Below are positions 12,601 to 16,517 of a DNA stretch of 30,315 nucleotides, in pieces. Origin of the DNA: Scatosoma sp045660225. GTDB lineage: Bacteria > Bacillota > Clostridia > Christensenellales > Borkfalkiaceae. Where the stretch lies: positions 1 to 30,315 of the forward strand of contig JAZRDK010000099.1 in assembly GCA_045660225.1 (NCBI GenBank), in the 5' to 3' direction. Both the position numbers and the translations under genes were made by a program. Position 1 is the first letter of the stretch, and each line of letters starts with the position of its first letter. The notes under the pieces are model-generated. The model ran no database searches and was not told the DNA's origin. It saw nothing but the letters and a program-made list of their open reading frames with translations.

Positions 12601-12824
12601 GCAAAGTTTTCCAACGTCATACCAACGTGGAAACGAATACCCGTGCCGTGCGCATCGTCTACAAGACGGACAGAGCCACCGTATACGTCGTACGCTACAA
12701 GTCCGCTTTCTTCAGCCTGTGCCGTGTCCACGTCTTTGTTGACAAAACCAAAGCCGGCAAAAGCGAAACAAAACGCGCCTACTGCCGTGCAAATAGACAA
12801 TAACCATTTTCTGATTTTCTTCAT
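3645..12824 (-). CDS. giant secreted repeat protein with C-terminal DUF4838-like domain (3,059 aa)
   Basis: The product is exported: residues 1-37 form a signal peptide (MKKIRKWL, a hydrophobic core, and AQA before EES). An unassigned domain follows (about 38-205), then an InlB/Flg_new-like repeat (about 210-280, FVGWYKKDG). Six long units come next, with a GYYxLxNDIG motif near residues 385, 795, 1108, 1402, 1686 and 2065. Each then shows a G-F-x-GT-x-(D/N)G-x-G box, (G/I)FG and KNxT strands, which suggests GLUG-like or beta-helix folding, and alternates with beta-sandwich linkers ending in TVPV. Residues about 2340-3059 resemble DUF4838, with EETLGFRAYDDD, a PCKCSGC cysteine cluster and the many Trp/Tyr residues typical of carbohydrate-active proteins. 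There is no LPXTG or transmembrane anchor. AAAGGAGGG precedes the start and overlaps the stop of the peptide gene upstream. A glycan-binding or glycan-degrading surface role is inference. Confidence 0.85.
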   Translation of the reverse strand: MKKIRKWLLSICTAVGAFCFAFAGFGFVNKDVDTAQAEESGLVAYDVYGGSVRLVDDAHGTGIRFHVGMTLENFAKYGTIDGKKGVLNSNYQTGTLLLPAHLLNGKTLEVGGTGYKATLSDTDTSELWYKAEIGNVEYMQTVIYLYNIPKSDLGTEISVRGYVYDKTAGTHVYTDQLDTLSLSAVAELEYYDEGSKLTAEQKSDLKETYIDKTVTFQVNGGAGIERELDYNTPVSTAETPATVANAEFVGWYKKDGVTPFDFTAPVKNDAVAYAIYRRDISIESGASLTDYIKDYTYTAIQGAVYTAPGGSTYTLSSGETQLDLTALAQNPQDHGEGTLTVSLQNGNSNFTVTLPVTVVTKYIGDLATFQTTITDASVVDGAPIYGYYKLTADIGDATSDWVDISTTYISDWNQKTFGFFGTMNGQGHTIYTASNYYYGIFGALKNATVKNFTLVDRWLGGGNTSALAYLVQNSIVENVTIRAINNSGSRNSTAWITGAANAQSTVFRNVTLQSKSVLTIDGLFGAAFYGEPSDARACTFENFVIEENLTLTRLGSHSYWKKAYVDPSVGEGKTITISSVDYTTQVLKGIVSKTNLTAATLEDKQEIVLTDDNTIDLGDAYEGADILSVKLGNYDLGTDLENLEIPQNMVSDGAVFGNQTITVLANVNGVATTITVPVTVKQVDSTAVTLDNRQDLVMTDSTFALSLGTQYKTAKVQSILLDSYNLGTNLSALTVSDALKADVQNHGEKDVTITATVAGKPYVFTVPVTLVTEEITTIDRIWELRPKADNAVVYGYYKLANDVGSSTYSLVQGTSVPNNNKTTDGWRATLDGNGYSITYKSVYNGHGLFGEIGEGAVIKNVTINDYGVASHFGGSGFAKNIQGATIKNMVYNVCATITRVAYAQSGVLSCANKNTGVNNTTFENVVINAEGKTIASVFGGVFLPETCTFNNVYVYAETLYELGNSVYECATTAANATSITSVAGITVATAPTNVNVTLDGTQDIVLSKATNALDLGTYKAEDVQTITLTMGGVNYDLGNDVSALNIPDTARNAKDKHGNATVKVVLKDKYSLATTTITINVLVVTKDITTTDEFVETFKMTTIDPLYGYYRLANDIGDSTFVFFNNYGAPNYTYGAYGFRGTFDGNGKTINGKTGTRGMFGIVGYNAIIKNLTVNDYYFGNNANNSGYQAVFATLIAKATFTDVTVNMLGAGTPEVKANVGWLAFMSTFDSTFTNVTLNAEGFDVAGIFGNAYYEKNPSSGNDTDTANVFNNVSIIANSVLTIGTTGTTNVTSEEGITLRLPTESVTLDSQTVLVSAPSINLGEYQGLTVASIKSLDGKTNYGTNASALTGVTSGEQTLVVSGTIGVQEYEITIPVVFADGIITTMEQLESAVRYYGTNKTGYYVLGNDVSYTEERFALDENPTRKYVSAGTTGFLGTLNGMGHTITWDMATAVDGIFGTAGAATVKNLTITAVNYVAGAGKCVVAYISNASLTDVTINVIGSGAISTASGHGTIIGNVIYGGTWTNVTINSTIGIGTLLGTATNLASSKYTNCVVNAPSLTWYDGSHNTATGWTYSTPVDVTLDAQAIALNAETKSLALGQYADIQPITITAGGVSLGLDVNALQVPASLTAGEYTVNVLGTLNGNLYNVAIPVVFADGVITTMEELEQAVRFYGNATTGNKSGYYALGNDIVFNASALEKVATTHYNDVGFTGTLNGMGHSIAWDMGVANTKNGIFGSLSGTAVIKNLTVNATNYAIGYQKNVFATYSRAKFTDVTVNISGVGGTNIPVDGQYGAIIGSASYSGAWTNVVINSEVHLEGVFGTNAANLPTFTNCALNVPSYGILSKGVTTKAGLTITLTKSLSEKEVWIDTDKTLDLGEYAGFTVTSIKTADGEYDFGTNASALTIPSGITTGNATLIVTATDGTINYKITVPVKFCSLEEATSVEITDRSEQAIDLGITNGVVNNDQTYTIALDGLSKYNFVSATINGKTFNDMTFNVNAFGKTFGATEMTVTYLCSGENRTITVPAVLATKVLTTASDINNWTAWADAYNGTTGDWIYDGYFVLGNDIDYNGKFETPVHGQADSTGKPIEYASGQEELGFRGTFDGRGYAIKNMRVSDTFNGTTYFDSTAPDVFEKKEFSNGTHYRMTAFITKMHKDGVLKNVAFLGGVADYNAYLVGWGEGLVENVYVKYTEENAWASAYVVTINNQSMYGRVTMKNSIIDITEQKFKNAGTTAYFIIGQAIDDYNLYQNVFIVGEMPSKMVAVRYNNTDLQGSEDGIVPRGYDYFANYASAGEFLAENADTVNGWNYFDANATSLSINGNTLLTAPAVEKSNTKYFVNEDNTATDYVIVYDDRNDFAREAAGFIGKMFYRATGTVTYATSTTLAGTFSENVQDGIVLPRATTATWSDTACYIVIGDVVGMPVSDVIAGKDLDHTYLIQSEGNSVFIYAKDGNDYLAAAHRFLEETLGFRAYDDDVVTFDYQDGITFNDSTFDIVSTVAFSERGQTNAGNPYKVAQRAINSHDFWSMGPVGTYQQTGETRVYGVHNTLFWLPYEEFGSTHPKWYREAISRTGANGTYKAYDVCYTANDNETERAAMVSALATKMVAVLDANPDKTALSFSMMDNYSMDPCKCSGCRKASDAKIVNAMKNNTAAALRFLSEVATEIERLRPDREFQLYTLAYYYLLTAPTDSELQKVGFDTTKAHKGVNEHVGVLYAPVRVGVETLDLNNSANSAIYNDMVAWSKITDHASLWLYDTLFHNYMMPVDTFESMLNWLAYAVQIFGKDVAWVVVNGQSRQYAQTAFESFKAYTVLKAEMEIYEKVVKVGITDENVKAYLLELEQEFFNFTGSDTKTFKDGGYYGTAVANEAMYNMYSSMRTQYQSKRDGNAQAYEGGGGIFGWLGSDTTSMVGNTAEAYDYMYGNGTKYSYEDWLKSDNTSSYYFANFSKTEINTYMTYLETAIASVNGLPESNSMKKVYQQKILIESLFPRFVIANGNHSSYWSGGFNHSGKTYWTGDLATVRTGFKTDCTNLGITYFEEHGAMSTVFTKWGLQVS

Positions 12825-12839
12825 ACGCTTTTCCCTCCT

Positions 12840-12980
12840 TTAATTGTTGTTTCCCCACCAGTCGCCTAAGCTGTCGCCGTCGACGCCACCTTCCACGCTG
12901 GTCCTGATGACGTCTTCTGCATAAATCAAAAGTACGTCTACTGTGGGAGTTTCATAAATCTTTCCCGAGCTACATTTCAT
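12840..12980 (-). CDS. 46-residue acidic peptide coupled to the giant secreted protein
   Basis: This small gene has AAGGAG (spaced from an ATG at 12980) and 46 codons. The peptide begins MKCSSGKIYETPTVDVLL, continues IYAEDVIRTS, and ends GDWWGNNN. It has no signal peptide. The stop codon TAA is part of the ribosome site (TTAAAGGAGGG) of the giant gene 15 bases downstream, so translation is probably coupled. From memory, short Clostridia proteins with a tyrosine-threonine-proline start, a hydrophobic VxVL core and a later EDVI-x-TS motif recur as hypotheticals. I cannot assign a function. It may be a signal or precursor peptide, or a leader that sets expression of the giant protein. Confidence 0.75.
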   Translation of the reverse strand: MKCSSGKIYETPTVDVLLIYAEDVIRTSVEGGVDGDSLGDWWGNNN

Positions 12981-13025
12981 ACAAGTTTCTCCTTACTTGC
13001 TAATTTTTTTCCTAACAATATCTTA

Positions 13026-13061
13026 TACTGATTTATGTAATAAATCAGTAAGGTACCTTAC
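13026..13061 (-). promoter_or_regulatory. overlapping palindromes (operator-like) before the peptide gene
   Basis: Bases 13026-13050 form a perfect inverted repeat, TACTGATTTAT and ATAAATCAGTA around GTA. It shares its edge with a second perfect palindrome, GTAAGGTACCTTAC (13048-13061). Reading on the minus strand, a TATAAG -10-like element overlaps the inner edge, and the peptide start codon lies about 46 bases further on. This arrangement suits a dimeric DNA-binding regulator, or a hairpin in the leader. No regulator gene lies nearby to name. Confidence 0.45.
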
Positions 13062-13214
13062 TCTTCGCCGTTTTGTCGGGCGACGTCCCCGTTGGCTTTA
13101 CCTATACGCCTTGATACAGTTTTTTCCATCGATTTCGTCGACGGCTCGTTTTACGTTGCAAACAAATAAAGGCACGTATCCACGTACATTATAACATGCT
13201 TTTTCCGTCCGTGC

Positions 13215-13243
13215 ATTATAAAAAGTATACTTTTATATTTCCA
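13215..13243 (-). promoter_or_regulatory. second promoter candidate for the peptide/giant gene pair
   Basis: On the minus strand TGGAAA (13238-13243) and TATAAT (13215-13220) are 17 bases apart. The -10 is perfect and the -35 matches four of six positions. The spacer is filled by a perfect 14-base palindrome, AAAAGTATACTTTT (13221-13234), which may be a repressor site. Confidence 0.45.
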
Positions 13244-13339
13244 TTTATAACGTTTTTGCCTGTTTTTGCGATTTTTGCTTGCGTTGCGCCGTTTTTAGCC
13301 GTTTTTTCCTGCCCTGCGCCACCGCCTTGCGTATTGTTC

Positions 13340-13368
13340 ATTATACCATAAAAAACGTTTTCGTTCAA
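13340..13368 (-). promoter_or_regulatory. main promoter candidate for the peptide/giant gene pair
   Basis: On the minus strand TTGAAC (-35, 13363-13368) and TATAAT (-10, 13340-13345) are separated by 17 bases, close to the vegetative consensus. It lies downstream of the rsmA terminator and points toward the peptide gene. The implied transcript has a leader of about 350 bases. Confidence 0.6.
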
Positions 13369-13544
13369 TAGGTTTTTTTGAAAACACCGTTGTATTATTT
13401 TTACTGTCTTGCAAAAAAACGGTGTCTATATGCGCATAATTGCGCCCAACGCGCGCTTACACGCGATAGCATACTCGGTTTCATTATAATATGCCAAAAA
13501 CCCGTTTTCTTCTTATTTTCGTATAAAAGTGTGTCAAAAAATGA

Positions 13545-13576
13545 CAAAAATAAGGCAAAGCGACCTGCTTTGCCTT
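13545..13576 (-). terminator. rho-independent terminator after rsmA
   Basis: A 10-base-pair stem AAGGCAAAGC / GCTTTGCCTT closes a five-base loop. On the minus strand it is followed by ATTTTTG. It begins about 20 bases past the rsmA stop codon and ends the metG-to-rsmA operon. Confidence 0.88.
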
Positions 13577-13595
13577 AAAAAATCCTGTTTTAACC

Positions 13596-14432
13596 TTACA
13601 ATGCACCGTTGTCCATCAACACGTCGGACAATTTGGCAAGTTGCCACGGCGAAAGCGTTTCTCCGCGCGCCTTTTCTTCGACGCCTGCCTGCGCCAAAAT
13701 ACGTTTTGCGTCTTCTCGCGTCAACTTGAAGAAGTTGACAAGGTTGTTTTCCAAAGTTTTTCGACGGTTCAAAAACGCGCATTTTACCGTTTGGCGATAC
13801 GCTTTTTCGTCCTTCACCGCAACCCTGCCCCGTTCAAAATCGATTTTTACGACGGCTGAATCGACGTTAGGACGCGGGAAAAATAACGTCCTTGGTACGC
13901 GTTTTACGATACGCGCGCTCCCTTTTAAGGCGATTCCTGCCGTGATTGCGCCGTATTCGGGCGTGTTTTCCTTCGCGCAAAAGCGTTCCGCCACCTCTTC
14001 TTGCACCATAATCGACAATCCTTGCACCTTTTCGCTTTCTTCAAGGAGCTTGGTTACAAGGGGTGTCGTGATGTAATAAGGCAAATTTGCCACTACCGTG
14101 TACGCGCCTATTTCATCTTCGAAGGGTTTTAAGTCCATTTTGTTAAAGTCACGGAAAATCACTTCGACGTTGTCAAGCCCAGAGAGCGTTTCCGCCAAAA
14201 CGGGTTGTAAATCGCGGTCAATATCAAAGGCGTACACCTTTTTCGCGCGCTCGGCAAGCGCACGCGTCAGCGTACCCGCACCGCAACCGATTTCCACCAC
14301 CGTCGTGTCTTCGGTAATACCCGACGCGTCCACGATAGAACGTAAAAGGTTGGTGTCTGAAATGAAATTTTGCCCGAACTGTTTCTTAAAATGGAAACCG
14401 TGTTTTTCGAGTATTAAGCGGAGTTCTTGCAT
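13596..14432 (-). CDS. rsmA: 16S rRNA (adenine1518/1519-N6)-dimethyltransferase
   Basis: RsmA (KsgA) dimethylates two adjacent adenosines near the 3' end of 16S rRNA, using S-adenosylmethionine, late in small-subunit assembly. The 278-residue length is typical. Visible are the N-terminal FKKQFGQNF motif, SAM-binding motif I VVEIGCGAGTLT (45-56), an acidic residue after VYAFD, the catalytic NLPYY (116-120), FFPRPNVDSAVV and the C-terminal FLNRRKTLENNL. The ATG has AAGGGGCAGG close upstream and lies 9 bases past the lipoprotein stop codon. It is the last gene of the metG operon; tatD and rsmA are commonly near metG in Bacillota. Confidence 0.97.
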   Translation of the reverse strand: MQELRLILEKHGFHFKKQFGQNFISDTNLLRSIVDASGITEDTTVVEIGCGAGTLTRALAERAKKVYAFDIDRDLQPVLAETLSGLDNVEVIFRDFNKMDLKPFEDEIGAYTVVANLPYYITTPLVTKLLEESEKVQGLSIMVQEEVAERFCAKENTPEYGAITAGIALKGSARIVKRVPRTLFFPRPNVDSAVVKIDFERGRVAVKDEKAYRQTVKCAFLNRRKTLENNLVNFFKLTREDAKRILAQAGVEEKARGETLSPWQLAKLSDVLMDNGAL

Positions 14433-14441
14433 ACCTGCCCC

Positions 14442-14804
14442 TTACGGTCTATGTATACCCGTCCAACTGCCGTCTTCGTCGCTGGTGCTTTCTTCGGACG
14501 ACTCGGTGCTGTCTTCTACACTTTCCGACGAACCTTCTTCGGACGAAACTTCACTACTCGTTTCGGAAGACGTAGACTCTTCACTGCTCGTTTCCGACGA
14601 TTGTTCTTCGGACGAAACTTCGCTACTTTCTTCGGACGATTGCTCTTCAGACGAAATTACACTACTTTCTTCCGACGAAGGCGTAACCGCAACGGACGAA
14701 GACGAAGCATAGCTTTCTTCCGTTAGCGCACCGCAACCTACAACCGCGAAAGAAAGACTGAAACAAACCACAATCGCAATCAAGAATTTTCTCATCGTTT
14801 TCAT
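14442..14804 (-). CDS. small Ser/Glu-rich lipoprotein
   Basis: The 120-residue product starts MKTMRKFLIAIVVCF and has a lipobox ending VVGC at about residue 24, so it should be lipidated and attached to the outer face of the membrane. The mature part is almost only Ser, Glu, Thr and Val, with repeated SSEE, SSEEQSSE and SSEVSSEE blocks, and ends DGSWTGIHRP. It has no folded domain and is probably disordered and strongly acidic. AAAGGAG precedes the ATG, 11 bases after the radical SAM stop codon. Its place inside a translation/housekeeping operon is odd. The family is unknown to me; a spacer, stalk or metal-binding role is only guesswork. Confidence 0.8.
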   Translation of the reverse strand: MKTMRKFLIAIVVCFSLSFAVVGCGALTEESYASSSSVAVTPSSEESSVISSEEQSSEESSEVSSEEQSSETSSEESTSSETSSEVSSEEGSSESVEDSTESSEESTSDEDGSWTGIHRP

Positions 14805-14815
14805 ACAAATCTCCT

Positions 14816-15715
14816 TTAGGAATCGATAATATATTTACGGACGTATAAAGGCACTTTTACGCTTTCCGCAAGGCGTTTGCAGGCTTCCACTTCTTCTTCG
14901 CCGATGCAGTCGACGATGGAGAAACGGCACGCAATGCCATTTTTACGACAAAGCTTGGCAAATTCAATCAAACCCGTAAACCCGCTTTCCCCGAATTGAG
15001 AACGGCAAATCGGTTGATATTTTTCCCCGCACGACGCGTTCAAGGACACGTTGACGAAGTCGATTTTGCCCACCAAATCGGGCGTGATGTCGCGCTTGTT
15101 GATAAGGTTGCCCTGCCCGTTCGTGTTCAGACGCGTTTTTAATCCCTTTTCGTGGAAATAATCGCAAAGCGCAACCATTTCCGCCACCTTATACGTCGGC
15201 TCGCCAAAACCACAGAACACCGCTTCCTTAAAGCGCGTCAAATCGCCGTAACCGTTGCACGCGGACATCACTTTTTCCGCCGTCGGGTCGCCGTTTTTCA
15301 ACCACAAATAGTGTCCGTAATAACTCGTCCTTTCGTTGCGTACACAAAAATCGCAACCGTTCGAGCATTTGTTGGTAAGGTTGACGTACAAATTCCCGTC
15401 CAACGCGTAGACGTAGGTGTCCTTGCGGTTTTGCTCGTTATTTTGTTGCTTACCGCCGTTTTGTTGCGGTTGCTTATTTTTATTTTTCTTACCGCCGTTT
15501 TGCGCCTGGTTTTGTTGCGTTTGTTTGTTGGCGTTTTGTTGGTTTTGCTTGTTCCCGTTTTGCTGGTTTTGACGGGGCTGTTGCGCTTGGTTTTGCTGAT
15601 TTTGTTGCGCCTGGTTGCCGTTTCCGCCACCGTGTCCACGATGACGACGGCGTCTTTTTCTGCCACCGCCCTGCACGTTTTCGCCCTGCTGGGGTTTCGT
15701 TTTGTTTTCTTCCAT
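14816..15715 (-). CDS. TatD-linked radical SAM protein with Gln/Asn-rich N-terminal tail
   Basis: The core (about 99-299) is a compact radical SAM domain. It has CSNGCDFC, giving the Cys117-x3-Cys121-x2-Cys124 motif for the 4Fe-4S cluster, a GFGEPT motif for SAM binding, and LNTNGQGN. Its size and position directly after tatD fit the known TatD-linked radical SAM family, whose substrate is not established. Residues 1-98 are unusual: an Arg/Lys patch (RKRRRRHRGHGG, about 19-30) followed by about 70 residues dominated by Gln and Asn. No other Met lies before the core, so the tail belongs to the gene as read. There are only 4 bases to the tatD stop and no clear ribosome site, so translation is probably coupled. 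Confidence 0.88.
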   Translation of the reverse strand: MEENKTKPQQGENVQGGGRKRRRRHRGHGGGNGNQAQQNQQNQAQQPRQNQQNGNKQNQQNANKQTQQNQAQNGGKKNKNKQPQQNGGKQQNNEQNRKDTYVYALDGNLYVNLTNKCSNGCDFCVRNERTSYYGHYLWLKNGDPTAEKVMSACNGYGDLTRFKEAVFCGFGEPTYKVAEMVALCDYFHEKGLKTRLNTNGQGNLINKRDITPDLVGKIDFVNVSLNASCGEKYQPICRSQFGESGFTGLIEFAKLCRKNGIACRFSIVDCIGEEEVEACKRLAESVKVPLYVRKYIIDS

Positions 15716-15719
15716 AAGA

Positions 15720-16517
15720 TTATTTCAACTTAAAAAACAAAGTTTTTGCATTTTCCAAAACTTGTTTTTCAAGTTCCTCCTTGTTTTCATTGCGAAGTTC
15801 CGCCATCGCTAAAAGCACGTGCTTTACGTGCTTAGGCTGGTTAGGGAACGTACCCCTAAAGGGGACGGGTGTGAGATAAGGACAATCCGTTTCCGTCAAA
15901 ATGCGGTGGGCAGGTACGAGTTTAACGCTCTCGTACACCTTTTTCGCGTTTTTGAAAGTGCACGGTCCGCCAAACGAGAAATACAAACCCAGCGCGACAA
16001 AATCACGTACCGATTCCGCGGAATAGGAATAGCAGTGCATCAATCCGCCCTTTTGCAAAAGCCCTGCGTTTTCTCGTAAAATTTCCAACGTTTCGTTGCA
16101 CGCGTCACGGCTGTGCAATACGACGGGAAGACCCAACTCGTCCGCTAAACGCAGTTGTTGCACAAATAAGTCGCGTTGCATTTCCTTGGGCGGATTGTCG
16201 TCGAAATGATAATCAAACCCTATTTCGCCTACGGCGACGCACTTTTCGTGGCGACAAAGCTCGCGCAATTTTTCCAAATCGCCGTCCTTGTACTTAAACA
16301 ACTCGCTAGGGTGAAAACCTGCCGAAAAATACACGTCCGCGTGTTTTTCCGCAACGTCCTTTGCGACAATGGACGAGTCTAAATCATAGCCGGAGCAAAC
16401 GATAATTTTTACGCCGTCTTCTCGCGCGCTTTGAATCACGGCGTCCACACCGCCCAGCTCGTCGTATTCGTCGCCCGTCAAGTGACAATGCACGTCGATA
16501 TACGTATCCTTAACCAA
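15720..16517 (-). CDS. tatD: TatD family metal-dependent hydrolase (DNase)
   Basis: TatD enzymes are cytoplasmic TIM-barrel metal hydrolases with DNase activity. The 265-residue length is typical. The metal ligands are in place: IDVHCH (Asp8, His10, His12), GEIGFDYH (Glu98), VLHSRDA (His135), MHCYS (His161) and TETDCPYL (Asp211). No ATG fits the start; translation must begin at a TTG that overlaps the metG stop (TTGGTTAA), giving an 8-base overlap and translational coupling. The next gene is the TatD-linked radical SAM protein, a known pairing. Confidence 0.95.
   Translation of the reverse strand: MVKDTYIDVHCHLTGDEYDELGGVDAVIQSAREDGVKIIVCSGYDLDSSIVAKDVAEKHADVYFSAGFHPSELFKYKDGDLEKLRELCRHEKCVAVGEIGFDYHFDDNPPKEMQRDLFVQQLRLADELGLPVVLHSRDACNETLEILRENAGLLQKGGLMHCYSYSAESVRDFVALGLYFSFGGPCTFKNAKKVYESVKLVPAHRILTETDCPYLTPVPFRGTFPNQPKHVKHVLLAMAELRNENKEELEKQVLENAKTLFFKLK

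Larger units (their letters stand above)
12981..13595. other. 615-base AT-rich intergenic leader with promoters and palindromes
   Basis: No protein gene is supported here. On the minus strand four TATAATG hexamer contexts occur, near 13188, 13215, 13340 and 13483. Two of these have acceptable -35 partners and are listed separately. The region also contains the rsmA terminator, an inverted repeat ACACCGTT / AACGGTGT (13384-13425), and two overlapping palindromes near 13026-13061. If transcription starts at about 13333, the peptide gene has a 5' leader of roughly 350 bases. I looked for c-di-GMP, c-di-AMP and fluoride riboswitch cores in it and found no convincing match. Confidence 0.5.

Noticed and set aside
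13080..13200. Riboswitch (c-di-GMP or similar) in the leader of the peptide gene
   Set aside because: The minus-strand segment with GGTAAAGCCAACGGGG looks faintly like a c-di-GMP-I core, but the second conserved half and the closing stems could not be found.
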